This document shows, in pieces, positions 44,669 to 56,754 of a stretch of 64,000 bases of DNA. Both the position numbers and the translations under genes were made by a program. Every line of letters begins with the position of its first letter. The stretch's first letter is position 1. A model generated the notes under the pieces. The model was not told the DNA's origin. It saw nothing but the letters and a program-made list of their open reading frames with translations, and made no database searches. The stretch spans positions 35,575,545 through 35,639,544 of the forward strand of contig ML677335.1 in assembly GCA_007922305.1 (NCBI GenBank), written 5' to 3'. Origin of the DNA: Dermatemys mawii. Lineage: Eukaryota; Chordata; Testudines; Dermatemydidae.

Positions 44669-44974
44669 GACAGCCATAGCCAAGAGACAGCCATGCTCTC
44701 CCTCCATACCAGCTTGAGGTCATGGAAAGATCCAAGCATGTAAGTATGAGCTATGACATCCTCCCTCCCAGACACCAGTGTCTGCCTACAGAAACACAAA
44801 TGAGCAACCAAAAAAACAATGTACATTGCCATGTACTTTTCAATGTTTCTTTTTGATTTAACTCCCAGATATGTACCTATTGAACACTCAGAGGAGAGGA
44901 GTCATCCCTATAGATCCCAAATAGGGATTCAACATATTTATTTTATACTAATACACTTTATAGGATTGTTAAAG
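44669..44974. other. No gene seen
   Basis: Flank between CR1 and the LTR-like piece; nothing recognised. Confidence 0.35.
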
Positions 44975-45285
44975 GAAAAAAAACCTGTGCAATAATTGTA
45001 TTATGTGTTAACCTGCAACTGTGGTCGGAGACATTATGTAATCTTTGACTATTGGCTACTGTGCTTATCTTGTTTTGCATCTAGACCTATCCAGGGGCTC
45101 AGAACCTCCTAACCCATTGTTCCCCTCCGCCCATGAAAATCCCATATAATCCATTGTAATCAAGTGATTGGCAGTGTTTCTGAGTCTAATAAGCAAAGTG
45201 ACACTCCATCAGTGCTGTACATAATAAACCCACCCGCTTGATTCTACCCTGAGTCCATTTTCGTTCCTTCCCATAATTGTTGAGC
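44975..45285 (+). mobile_element. LTR-like piece (candidate)
   Basis: CCCATATAATCC (about 45143) and ACATAATAAACC (about 45219-45230) stand in the spacing of a TATA box and poly(A) signal in an LTR. Then CCTGAGTCCATTTTCGTTCC follows as U5-like text. No ends or target duplication found. Confidence 0.4.
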
Positions 45286-45398
45286 TGTGACTGTCCCTTG
45301 GAGCTCAGTCTACAGATAATGGACATGATAATGCACACAACAAGCCTACTTATGGGTGCTAATCTGCCCATTAATGACACAATTTCAATTAATTATAA

Positions 45399-45580
45399 GA
45401 GAGACAAGGTGAGTGAGGCAATATCTTTTATTGGAACAACTTCTGTCTTCTTCAGAGCTCTGCGTAAGCTCAAAGCTTGTCCCTTTCACCATCAGAAGTC
45501 AAGCCAATGAAAGATATTACCTCATCCACCTTGTCTCTCTCATATCCTAGGACCAGCATGGCTACAACACTGCAAACAAT
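45399..45580 (+). mobile_element. Penelope-like element 3' end arranged as a foldback
   Basis: The left arm GAGAGACAAGGTGAGTGAGG (to 45434) is inverted at 45504-45541 as CCAATGAAAGATATTACCTC, running into CACCTTGTCTCTCTC. Between them lies CTTCTTCAGAGCTCTGCGTA, and beyond the right arm ATATCCTAGGACCAGCATGG and CTACAACACTGC. This is the text I know from 3' ends of turtle Penelope-like elements. No GIY-YIG or RT coding part is left. Confidence 0.65.
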
Positions 45581-45589
45581 AAATCACAG

Positions 45590-46575
45590 GGAGTTTTAAT
45601 CCATGTATTATTGACGCTGTGGGACATCACAGCTGTTGTGAAGCAATCATGGCTGCTTGCATCAATGCAAATTTATGCAGCTAGAAGAACAATCTACACA
45701 TTAAGTGTTAGATGCAAACTGAGCATCAAGGCCCTATTGAAATCAGTGTCAAAACACCCATTGACAATGGGCCAGGATTTTACATAAGAATGCTTATGAA
45801 CAAATGATACTATCTAGATACGGTACACTAACAAGTTGGTTTTGTGCTGAAATATAGACCATAAAACAGCCTATCTGGGGATTTTTTTAAAAAAAGTAAG
45901 TATTATTCCACATCCTTGGCTATAGCCTGCAATATTTCATATTTTAAATGGAAATATTGCACTGCAGGATACATCAGAATTTTGTGTTCTCATGAAGAAA
46001 TCCATTCACAGTCAAAGACCTTATTCTCGTGATCTGACTATGTCATCTATTTGCACTGTCCTCACAAAATCCTCCAAGACTGCTTTTCTCTACCACAATT
46101 TTAGGCTCTCTGGTGACCATTTCTCATCTGTCCCTGGATTATACAATGCTCAACACAGGTACATCATTTTCTTTGGGGTTTTTTTCTTAATTATAATATA
46201 GCCTGTGTTTTTTATCATATTTTATATAGATATATACTTTTACTTGCTCTGCATTTATAGGAACTTTTGAAGCAGTTTTTGTGGTAAAAGATTTAGGGCC
46301 TGATCCAACTCCCTCTGGAATCAATAGAAAAACTGGTATTAGTAGGAGTTGGATCCTGCTTAGTACTAATCAAAACACTCAGGATTATTACTATATGCTG
46401 TAACCCAAAAAAGTCCACAGTCTAATCACCTCTAGGAGATGTCCTAAAACCTTCTTGCTCAAAAAGGCCTTTCCACCATCATCAGGATGACACTCTCACT
46501 CCTGCATCCTTTCTATGAAATAAACCCCAATCCTTTAGAAATGTGAATTACTAAAATCTAAAAAAATAAAAAAAT
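45590..46575. other. No gene seen
   Basis: Anonymous DNA. A short foldback, GATCCAACTCCCTCTGG with AGGAGTTGGATCC, lies at about 46302-46356 and belongs to the dispersed palindrome class. Confidence 0.4.
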
Positions 46576-46581
46576 ATATAT

Positions 46582-46612
46582 AAAGAAGAAGAAGAAGAAG
46601 AAGAAGAAGAAA
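46582..46612 (+). repeat. (GAA)n microsatellite
   Basis: About ten AAG/GAA units follow a short AT run. It may mark a lost poly(A)-like tail. Confidence 0.9.
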
Positions 46613-49480
46613 CAAAAACAAAGTGTTATTACCCTCAAAAGGGAGAAGTGCCAAAGACTCTAAGTCCACAGGGAACTTCACTACTGCTATTGATTTTACA
46701 CAAAAGGTGCTCAGATAATAATCCTAAAAGGGGGAGAGAGATCACGGAGTCTGCTGGGAGTGAGTAGGAAGGGCTGCAGCTGCAGTCCCTGAATCTACAG
46801 GGAAAAGGTTCCAGGCATGGAAGGCTCAAGAGATCCCCAGTAGGACATACAGGAAGCATGGACTGGATGGGAATTGGAGAACTTTATGTGGGAATGACTT
46901 TGTTATTTTAATAACTTCTGCCTAAGAAGGGGCTTGTCTTAATCAGAGAACAGTTTGTTTTAGGAGTTTGACGGAGAGATCTCTGAGCTGAAGAAGGTAA
47001 ATTAAAGCTGAGCACCAGCAGAGAGTGACCTCAGGCCATGAGGGGGAACTTGGGAAATGGGCCAGTCCATCCACACTGACTTTTGCAGACCTTCATGCTT
47101 TAATTGCTTTTCATAAGCACCTCTATGAGCAGGACATTCTACCCTCTGAGAACACTGAATTTTAGGCACTACAACACACGATATGCTCACTAATCTTTCT
47201 GGAAGAAATTCACTCCACTCGCATAATGTCAGAATAGCCAGGTTCTATGCAGGTGGATATTCAGCTCCCCAACCCACAGTCAGGGTGAGAGAGAGGTCAT
47301 GCTGATTTCCACTTCCATGACTTTCACTCCAACCCTGTGGAAATCCTAGCTAATAGTCAAGAAGATTTTTCATAGTGATACAAGTTAAACCACTTCAGCA
47401 ACTTCTCCCAATACAAGTACTATTACTTTCTGTCTATTATTAAGTTGCTAAAACTTGCTGCCAAAAGTTCTAATCCTGCAAGGTAATGAACTTCTAATGA
47501 AGTTAATGGGAGCAGAGGTGCACAATACCATGGACTAGGCCCAAATTTCCAGTTCTAAATTGCATTATTTCTCTCTCTCATCGAGAAGTCGATGTTAGAT
47601 TTTTCTCCATAGATGGCTGGACACTCATATCTTGGATCATAACTCCTTTCTCAGTCACTCAGGCAATCATTTGAGTTTTGCTATTGGCTCTTTTCCATGA
47701 CCATTCTCTACTTGTCTCTCAGAATAGAATTGTGATAATTGACTCCCTCATTAACAACAAATTCTTCTAGAAAACAAATCTCCTCTTTCCCCCGTAATTT
47801 ATACACTAAAGTCTATTTATGCTTTCTTCACTACTTTAGTACTCAAAGTCCAAAAGGATTACAAACTTGGTGTCATTTCTTGCCTCTTTTGCCAATTGTC
47901 TTGAACAATCTTGGTTCTTCATATAATTCCTTCTCTCCCTTTCTGGGATTAGTGAATAGTGTAAAGTAAACCCAAAAGAATAGTCAATGTTCATTACTTG
48001 GCCTGGCCAGTCTAATGTATTGAATCTGAAATTCTGCCATGTTTTCTAACCATGAATAGTCTAGCTAGAAATAAGCATTTTATAATTGTCTTTTTCTTTA
48101 TCTCTTCACTTAAGATTGATTGCAGTTCTATTCATTTATCTAGTATCTACTGCTATATTTACAATTTTAATCTAAATCCTCTCTCTAATTTGGAGTAAGT
48201 GACATGGTTGAGAGCATGGGTCAAACTAACTTGTGGGAGGACTCCATGCATATTTAAGCAATGGACCAAAAGTAAAGGTAGCCACAGAGTCATACCACAT
48301 ACGTGCAAATGTGATGCATTTCCGACAAGAAGTATCAAAACAACTGTCCTTTCAGAACCTCTTCAAAAGATATTTATGGAAAGTTTTTTCCACAGCACTT
48401 AACACAATAGACCCCCAGTCCTTAGCATGGTGTGTAGGAACTACTGTATTATAAATTATGAAATATTATTAGTAAGTCCACACCCCTGTAAAAAGGAAAT
48501 TTTTTAAGTTGCATTGAATCAGACAATGCTATACTATATTGAAAACTACTGTATAAAAATATCACTTTTTTGTCTCTGGAGTGGCTCCATATGCCTCATT
48601 GGAACTACTGAAATGCATCTGCAACCATTTGTTTCTCATAGAAATATCTCAAGAAGTGCAAAAAAATGCCCCAGACACACACAGGGACACACACAAAATC
48701 TGAACAAAATCTTTACAGAAGCCAGTTAAACAGAGTGCATTGAAATGCAAATAAACTCTGTTCTAACAAGAATTTTTATGAATACCTGTTGAAGGAATAA
48801 AGAAACTATAAAAGGATACAGTATTTCTGTATCAAACCATACATAATAAAACAAACAGCTGTGTTAAATAAATACATGCAAGAGGAATAAAGCTGTTAAA
48901 GGCATGACTGTGTGAAACAAGTTTATGCATTTAACAATACATGGCAGTAATTATGATTTGCAAAGTAATAGCATGTTCCTTGGGAATTAGTGGCTAACAG
49001 CTTTTCTTTTACACTTCAAACACTTTGCATCTTGGTTTTAATCCCTTTAATTATTATTATTCCCATTTGAAAGTTTTTCAAAATTTCCATTTTATTTAAA
49101 AAATCTGGCAATGTATTTTCAATAAATGCAACAGCTCAAAGACCTGAAATAAGATCAAGCAAAACAACAAGGAGAGGTGAGAAGATTATATGCACTTTAG
49201 CATCCTCTAATGGGAAGATCTTGCCATGACTTTAAAATGGAGGGTCAGTTATGAACAATGGAACTTCACATGCACGTCAGGAGGGAAAATTTGGAAACAA
49301 CTCACCTATAAGACATTTAGAATTTCATTTACCTCCTCTTTACAAAAATTAAATGTACAGAAACTAATAAGAACAAGAATACCTTCTGAGTATTCCCATT
49401 CACCAGAATAGTCTCACTTTTTATTATACCAGACAAAGGCTGAGATGTTGACATTTAGTTCCCATTAACTAGGCAACTAC
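46613..49480. other. No gene seen; part may be conserved non-coding DNA
   Basis: No coding domain or clear transposon. The segment 48840-49010 has ACAAGTTTATGCATTTAACA and GCAGTAATTATGATTTGCAA, text of the kind found in vertebrate enhancers with homeodomain and octamer-like words (ATTTGCA). Conservation cannot be judged here. Confidence 0.4.
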
Positions 49481-49489
49481 ATCCACATG

Positions 49490-49665
49490 AAACTTAAGAT
49501 CCTGATCCTGCAGTGAGTTCTGCCCAGTGAAACCGTGCACCTATGCAGAACCCCATGGACTTCAGTGGGGTTCTGGGAAAGCACAGATCTTATTAGGTCT
49601 TCAGATTCAACACAGTCCTTGCCATTGACACCAATGGGAGTTTGCTGAGTAAGAAGTTCAATGTT
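49490..49665. repeat. Dispersed short repeat with ATCCTGCA and CAATGGGAGTTT words
   Basis: AAGATCCTGATCCTGCAGTG, GACTTCAGTGGGGTTC and ACACCAATGGGAGTTTGC follow the pattern of the palindromic repeat class seen at 4710, 32440, 46302 and 47470. Confidence 0.45.
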
Positions 49666-49729
49666 TGACCCTCAGAAAATGATCTTTTTTTCCAGCAAGA
49701 CAGCATCACCAGCCCCAAGTATTTTAAAA

Positions 49730-49960
49730 TAATGAGCCAGGGCCTCAAAAAATTAATAGTTTTTTAAAATAAAAAATCGTGAGTCAGAGCCTCAATAAAA
49801 TTATCTTAAAATCATGAGGGATTCTTTTTAAATAATACATCTCATGGTTCTTTTTATCTATCTTTTGAAGGTTTTAATCTTCAGGATTCATAGCTGCATG
49901 CATTTCTTTGCAACCATGAAGCCTTTTTTTTAAAATTAAAGCTGTGAGTCTCACAATCAC
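49730..49960 (+). repeat. Unclassified dispersed repeat with AATCATGAG-like units
   Basis: AATAATGAGCCAGGGCCTCA, AAATCGTGAGTCAGAGCCTC and AAAATCATGAGGGATTC are three degenerate tandem units of about 55 bp. Then CATGGTTCTTTTTATC is shared with 7650. Function and family unknown. Confidence 0.5.
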
Positions 49961-49999
49961 ATGACTCAACAACATGGGACTTTGAGGACATCTTCAAAT

Positions 50000-50990
50000 A
50001 TTGTGAGACATAATGAATTGACTGATGTGGAAAAATATTTGTTTTAAAAATAATATTATAATATAAATTAATTTCCAATTCAGTTAGTGGGTAAATGTTC
50101 ATTTAGGGTGAAATGCATCACCAACCTCAGAAACTAGCACTTAAGCTCTATTTTGAGAATTTAAGTGGAGCACAGGTCTTGTGATAAGCCCTCTCAAGAA
50201 GAGTGAATTTTGTTCATTGTGCAAACTACTAATGCCCTCAACAAGACACATTTTTTTTATCTAGTAAGATTTCCCTCATTTACCGCCTTTCAGTTTGTTT
50301 AAATAGTGTTCAGTGCAAAGTCTCTGTGATTTCTTCCTTTTCAAGTAAGCATTTTACTGTATTTCTGTCCTATAATAATTTGCACAGATTTTAATATTTT
50401 ATAATAGACTGGGAAAAGTTTATAAAGAACTTTCAAGTCAAATTCTAGATTATTGTGGTCATCTGAGTAAAGAATAAAGTTCCAGACTAATTTTTCTAAC
50501 ATCATAGTTCATTCATTCCAAATCCATATGTTCCATGTGGCTTCTGGCTCAACACAACAATCTCACTGTGACTTCTGCAGATTCAGAAAAACAGAAAAAA
50601 AATCAAGTAAGATGACCAGAAAGATCCAACATGTTTTTCCAAAAGCTCTTCAAAGGGAAGGGATTTTTTTTCTCCTTGTTGTTTTTAAGTAATTTACTGC
50701 TGGTGAAAGGGGTCAGACAGACCCAGAACATATTATAAAACAAGAGATAGCATCAGTGCACACATCAAGCCAGTATTCCTCTGACCTATCCTGATTGGAA
50801 GGATCACATATAAGGAGTCCTGTCTGTCCTTAACTTCCCTAATAAAACTCTCAACAAAGCTTCCAGTTACTGTTTTCACTGTGCTGTGGATGCTGGTTCA
50901 CTATACATCGTTATGAAAGCACAAATTACAATCTGAAGATTGTTTGATGGCCTACTTGGAATTAATGACAGGAGCTGTGTGGAGGACAGA
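50000..50990. other. No gene seen; possible LTR-like piece at 50690-50910
   Basis: GAACATATTATAAAACAAG and CCCTAATAAAACTCTC about 110 bp apart could be a TATA box and poly(A) signal of an LTR. The rest is anonymous. Confidence 0.3.
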
Positions 50991-50999
50991 AAATGAATC

Positions 51000-51400
51000 A
51001 TGACAGATTTGTGATATTTTGAAATTTGGCTTAATTTCAATTAGAATAAAACCTGACAAATTTTGAAATGCTCTTTGAAAGGAAGTTCAAAAAAATGTTT
51101 TGGATAAATCAAAATGTGTCATTTTTATTTTCACCATATAAGTAATTAATACAAATTTAAAAAACACAAAAATAATTTCAAAATTAAAAATTGAAAACTT
51201 GCATCCCTAAAATATGACAGTAAGGGAATATTCAGCAATGGCAAAATAGGACATTTTTTGCATTCTTAGAACTTAATTTTTCACTCCAAAACAAAATGTT
51301 GGTGAAATCAACAGGATTTCTCAAAGCATTTAGATTTTGATGGAACACCATCTTCTGATGGAAAATAGTTTTGTCAAAGTTTCTCCAACCAGGTCAGTAA
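51000..51400. repeat. AT-rich dispersed repeat, related to 52960-53320
   Basis: TTTTGAAATTTGG, AATTTCAAAATTAAAAATTG and CCAAAACAAAATGTTGGTGA, then AATCAACAGGATTT, match in order the words of 52960-53320. Both are non-coding and rich in TTTCAAAA/TTTTGAAA inverted words. Confidence 0.5.
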
Positions 51401-51469
51401 TGATTTTCTTCCACTTCTGACCTGAACTGGACTTGATATGGCATTTTAAGGACAAAAGGCTTAACATCT

Positions 51470-51775
51470 CAGAGCATCTGAGAGGAAGGTTGGTCTGTGG
51501 TTAAAGCACTGAAATGGGACTCGTGAGATCTGAGTTCAATGCGTAGCTTTGTCAGACTTACTTTGTTCCCTTGGGAAGTTCATTTTAATATCTCTGTCCT
51601 TCAGTTCCCCATCTGTAACAATCAGGATGATATGAGAGAGAGAGAGAGAGAGATCTGTTTAGACTGCAAGCTTTTGAGATATAGATATGTACATATACAG
51701 GGCTGAGCACAATGAGACCTTGATCTCTCTTGAGGCCTTTAGGTGCAACTATAATATCATCATCCCATGCCATCT
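51470..51775 (+). mobile_element. CORE-SINE (MIR-like), nearly full length, with (GA)n expansion
   Basis: GGTCTGTGGTTAAAGCACTG, GAGATCTGAGTTCAATGC (B-box-like), CTTTGTCAGACTTACTTTGT and TTCAGTTCCCCATCTGTAAC give the tRNA-like and core parts. A (GA)n run lies at 51634-51653. Then the tail GACTGCAAGCTTTTGAGAT, CAGGGCTGAGCACAATGAG, CTTTAGGTGCAACTATAATA and ATCATCATCC follows. This is the amniote CORE-SINE type with an L2-related tail, mobilised by a LINE. Confidence 0.75.
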
Positions 51776-51779
51776 AGTC

Positions 51780-52955
51780 CCCAAGAAGTGAGATTTGAGC
51801 TAGATCTCTCAAATGCAGCATCAGCCTTTAGAAACAAGATTTATGGCAAGAAAAACTTTCCTGCAACAGTTTACAAAAGATTTACAATGATTACAGAGGA
51901 ACCTGAGTCCTTGACCTCTGATTAGTCCCCGAATTATTTATACTGCTCCATTCTCTGTGATCATGAATCACTCTATCGCTATTTATCTCAAAATGACATC
52001 ATATCCCTATTCAGAAAATCTAATTTGAATCAGGATTTAAATCAAAGCTGTTAATTTCAAACCTTTCTGAAGAGTAAGAGGATGCATTGATTCCTGTAAA
52101 CCAGGGGACTGGGTTTACACCCTTTCAATACAGTTGCATAGGGAAATGGTAACTGACTCTTGACTCCGTCACAGAGAGGAAATCTTCTAAAAACTAAAAT
52201 GTAGATTGTATTTCAAATTAATAGCAATACAAAACATTAGCTCCTTTCAATTTTAGGGATAAGAAAAGAAAGCTTCTTGCCCTTTAAACTCCAGCTTTCA
52301 AAAGACAATATACAAAATCGCTTAATCTCTCTTTAAGTAGCTATTTTATCAGAGTGGCTTCATAGTCATTTGTTCTAGTGGCAACAGTATCATAGTTCTA
52401 ACGGGAAACCAGGGCTCAATGCCAGGCTATGAGCTGCTGCTTTTAAATACACATTCCCAGACAGAGTCTGCCTTCATAACCCAGAAGATTTAGAAAAGAG
52501 GACAGTAGAGGAGAAGAAGCGTGCAAAATAGCGCATGCCTGATGTGCTAATCCAGTTACCTATCATAATTGTTTTGAGCACATGGCTCTCATCTGAGCTC
52601 ATCTTTGGGCTGGCCTTATATTTAACTGGATAGAAAAAAAGATTGTGAGCGTTTTCCCCTTCTATTAAGTTAATCAAACTGAACTATTTACAATAAGGCC
52701 ATGAAATTCCAGGAAGATTTCTTCTGTTGAGAAATATGAATCACAGATTGTTAACACTGCTCATATAAAAATGATGGTTTACTGATAAGAGAAGTTTCAG
52801 CAATAGAGCAAAGGAATCATTTGATTTCAGAGGTTTCTGGTACTGACTGTGACAAAATCTCCAATATACAGATTATGCATTGGTTCTCATAACATTATCT
52901 ATCATACTCCAGGACATAACAATGCTGTTAGAACTGTAGAGGATGGAAGTTCCAT
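51780..52955. other. No gene seen
   Basis: Anonymous AT-rich sequence without recognised repeats. Confidence 0.4.
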
Positions 52956-52959
52956 CTCA

Positions 52960-53320
52960 CAAAAGGATTTCAGCATTTTGAAAACTGTTTTTTTTCTGAA
53001 ATGGAACAAAACCCAAATCTGACATTTCTTTGGGAAGGAATTTTTTTAAAATAATTGTTTCAAGTTGACTGAAATGTTTCAAATTTTGACATCTTAAATA
53101 TTGTGTTACACAAATTATTTAAAATTAAATGAAAAGTAATTTCAAAATGAAAAGTTTAAACCTTTTGTTTCTAAAGTGTCAAAATGGAATGTTGTCAAAA
53201 CTTTTTCCTCAATTTTTTCCAAAACAGAATTCTGGAGAAATCAACCCAATTTTGTGCAGTGCTTCAAATTTAATCACAACTATATATTGCAAGAGAAAGT
53301 AATTCCATTAAAGTTTTTCT
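52960..53320. repeat. AT-rich dispersed repeat, related to 51000-51400
   Basis: TTGACTGAAATGTTTCAAAT, AATTTCAAAATGAAAAGTTT and CCAAAACAGAATTCTGGAGA, then AATCAACCCAATTT, share word order with 51000-51400. Non-coding. Confidence 0.5.
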
Positions 53321-53775
53321 AATCAGTGCTTCTGATTAGAAAATTCAGTAATATTCATTTCATGCATCTGGAAGTGATTATTTTTAACAAAATGAAGTTG
53401 TGGCTTCACATAATACTTTGATGCTCTCAATGTAAAAAGCACAAAATTTAATACACCCCATTTGTGAAACCAGTTGATTAATAAAAGTATATTAACCAAA
53501 CAAACCATTTCTTACTAATTGTAGGGGGAGGGAACAACAAAGAACTGGAGTGCAACTGAGGCACAGACATAATGGACCTAGGGATCTGGCCCACCAAACT
53601 ATGCTCAGCACAGGATATTTTTTTAAAAAAAGGCTAAAGTTGGAGTTATACAATCTTTGTGCTCTACCAATCCTGGGAATATATTTTAGATCAGCTTCAG
53701 GGCTGCTCTAACCTATTCCAGAAGCAAAACCTCCCTAGAAAAATGGCATTCTGCCAATTGAAGATTACCTAGAAT
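53321..53775. other. No gene seen
   Basis: Anonymous flank of the CR1 element to its right. Confidence 0.35.
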
Positions 53776-55280
53776 ATTAAAAAGGGCTCCAGAAGTGACC
53801 CTGGCAACTAAGGCCTGTAATCCTCACTCAGTACCGGGAAAATTGGTTGAAACTATCATAAAGAACCTAATTGTTAGACATATAGATGAATATAATTTGT
53901 TGGGAAATACTCAACATGGTTTTTGTAAAGGGAAATCATGCCTCACCAATTTACTAAAATTCTCTGAGGGAGTCAACAAGCATGTGGACAAAGGAAATCC
54001 AGTGGATATAGTGCATTTAGATTTTCAGAAAGCTTTTAACAAGGTGCCTTACCAAAGGCTCTTAAGCAAAATAAGCACTCATGGGATAAGGGAAAAGGTT
54101 CTCTCATGGACTGATAACTGATTAAAAAATGAGAACAAAGGGTAGGAATAAATGATCAGTTTTCAGAATGGAGAGAGGGAAATAGTGGTGTCCCCCAGGA
54201 ATCTGTACTGGGTGAGTCCTATTTAACATATTCATAAACAATCTGGAAAAAGGGATAAACAGTGAGGTGACAAAATTTGCAGATGATACAAAATTACTTA
54301 AGATAGTTAAGTCCCAGGCAGACTGTGAAGAGGTAGAAAAGGACCTCACAAAACTGGGTGACTGGGCAACAAAATGGCAAATGAAATTTAATGTTGATAA
54401 ATGCAAAGTAATGCACATTGGGAAACATAATCCTAACTATACATATACAATTATGGGGTTTAATTAAGCTATTACCATTCAAGAAAGAGATATTGGAGTC
54501 ATTGTGGATAGTTCTCTGAAATCACCCACTCAGTGTGCAGCGGCAGTCAAGAAAGTGAACAGAATGTTGGGAATCATCAAGAAAGGGATAGATAATAAGA
54601 CAGAAAATATAATATTGCCCCTATATAAATCCATGGTATGGTCACACCTTGAATACTGTGTGCAGATGTGGTCGCCCCATCTTAAAACAAATATACTGGA
54701 ACTAGAAAAGGTTCAGAAAAGGGCAACAAAAATTATTAGAGGTATTAGAGGCTTCTGTATAAAGAGAGATTAATAAGACTGGGACTTTCTGCTTGGAAAA
54801 GAGGCAACTTGGGGGAATATAGAATTAGATGTCTACAAAATCATGAGTGGTATAGAGAAAATAAATAAGGAAGTGTTATTTACTCCTTCTCATAATAGAA
54901 TAACAAGGGGCTACCAAATGAAATTAATAGGTAGCAGGTTTAAAACAAACACAAGAAAGTATTTTTTCATGAAACTCACTGTCAGCCTCTGGAACTTCTT
55001 GCCAGAGTGTGTTGTGAAGACCAATACTATAATGGGGTTCAAAAGGGAGCTAGATAGATTCATGGAAGATAGGTCCATCAATGGCTACTAGCTAGGATGG
55101 ACAGGAATGGTGTCCCTGGCCTCTATTTGCCAGAATCTGGGATTGGATAACAGGGCATAAATCATTTGATGATAACCTGTCTGTTCATTCCCTCTTGGGC
55201 ACCTGCCATCGGCCACTGTCAGAGGACAGGGTACTGGACTTGATGATCCTTTGGTCTGACCCAGTATGGCTGTTTTTATA
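53776..55280 (+). mobile_element. CR1-type LINE, 5'-truncated, with RT and 3' end
   Basis: The frame 53795-54121 has PGKLVETIIKNLIVRHIDEY, then TQHGFCKGKSCLTNLLKF, then VHLDFQKAFNKVPYQRLLSK: RT motifs to motif A, with the usual KAFDKVPH here KAFNKVPY. Frame 54267-54467 has [13 protein letters not shown] (motif C, FADD intact) and TKWQMKFNVDKCKVMHIGK. Frame 54504-54773 has RMLGIIKKGIDNKTENIILP and WSHLEYCVQMWSPH. Frame 54843-55091 has the C-terminus (RGYQMKLIGSRFKTNTRKYF). The 3' end runs through GGTCTGACCCAGTATGGC, the same terminus as at 18272 and 19637. At least four frame breaks or stops; inactive. Confidence 0.9.
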
Positions 55281-56027
55281 CTTGCTCTTGCCAGCTCCTG
55301 CTCAACACCACCCTTCTGCCCACAACACATCCCCTCCCCAAGAGGCCAGGAAAAGATGGTAGAGATCTGGCTATGGTGGAATTACGCCACCTGGAGATTT
55401 CCCTACACAAAGGAAATCCTCATCTGGTTGTTGAAGCCAATTTTCTATCCCTTTACACCACTGAAAAGGCACAAAAAGACTGGGTTATGGCCAATAAACT
55501 TGTCTATAGTGTTGGCTGTAAAAACTCAATATTTGCCAACTACACAGTTACAATAATTATTTCCATCCCGTATTGTCCTAGCAATCTAAATTTCAGAGAC
55601 AAACTGTCTTGGACACTAGGATGTATTATGCATTGCAAATCCTAGCTTCTTTGTGCAGAGACAGCATAATCATGGCTTCCATGCAATTTCATTCTTTCAC
55701 TACTTGTTAGAGGGATTATAGGTAAAGGCCAGAGGGATATAAGTAGATTTCATGTGTGTCATAAAAAAGGAAGTTATCACCATAGCCTCGTGTGCTATCA
55801 TAGCACTTAGCAGTATTAGAACACATTAAGACTTCATTTAATGACATGTCTTGCTGAAGTCAATAAAGCAGCTAGATCCACGAAAAATATATAATTAGAT
55901 TTAAAAGTATAAGAGCATAAAAATCATCAGGCTTCTTGGCCTTCAGTGTAGAAATAAATGTGTTGTTTGTTTTCCTAAAGAGCTATTTAAAAGGCTACTG
56001 TGTCTACAAATAGCACTATTACTTTGG
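55281..56027. other. No gene seen
   Basis: Anonymous. The overlapping frames at 55266-55645 show no family. Confidence 0.4.
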
Positions 56028-56165
56028 GTGTCTTTTAGGGTGACCAGATGTCCCTATTTTATAGGGACAGTCCCGATTTTTGGGTCTTTTTCTTATATAG
56101 GCTCCTATTACCCCCCACCCCGTCCCAATTTTTCACATTTGCTGACTGGTCACCCTAGTGTCTTT
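56028..56165. mobile_element. hAT MITE, 122 bp, with 8-bp target duplication GTGTCTTT
   Basis: The element 56036-56157 begins TAGGGTGACCAGATGTCCC and ends with the inverted CTGGTCACCCTA. GTGTCTTT stands directly on both sides (56028-56035 and 56158-56165). There is no coding capacity. A second inverted pair, GTCCCTATTTTATAGGGAC, lies just inside the left end. Size, TAGGG ends and 8-bp duplication fit hAT. Confidence 0.92.
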
Positions 56166-56750
56166 AAATTGTCAAATCAGAAAACAAACACAAAAAAGAC
56201 TAGAAAGGTATTTTGTTTCGTTTGCTTGTTAAGATGAAAAGTGAAGTGAATACAAAATGCTACATTTCAGAAGCACTAAGAGAAAAAATTCAAAAGTTAG
56301 TAAATACAGAATATAAAGTTGCCAGCGCAATTTTAATGCTAATGTTGAGGGGCTTCAGTATGTCTGCAGATTCAAGGAAAGGGTGACATCAGTGTTAACC
56401 TCATGCAAATTATTTCACTCCCCCCCCCCACTAGAAAGAACAAGTTTTAAAATGGTTTCCATTATGCTGGACTGGTCACTGGTTCCCATCCCCTTCTGTC
56501 CCCTTCTTTAGCGTCTCTTTGGTTCATCTTCACCCCACCTACCCTCTGTAGTCCTCTCCATTTGACCCTCTCCTTAGTATCATGTCTCCCTTTCTGCATT
56601 TCCTTTAGACTAATTCTTTTCTACACGTTTGCATGCACCCCCTGATAATTAAAAAATATAAGAAACTAAAACCCGTTTAAAAAAATTAAATCTTCCCCAC
56701 AAAAAACACAGCAAACAAATATAGTGATGTTTTGTGGTCCTTGTTTGAAC
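56166..56750. other. No gene seen
   Basis: Anonymous sequence with a C-run near 56420. Confidence 0.4.
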
Positions 56751-56754
56751 CCTG

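Noticed and set aside
46582..46612. Triplex-forming regulatory element at the (GAA)n run
   Set aside because: A run of about ten units is an ordinary microsatellite. Nothing around it supports a role.
51520..51560. tRNA gene suggested by the B-box-like GAGTTCAATGC
   Set aside because: No cloverleaf. It is the tRNA-derived head of a CORE-SINE.
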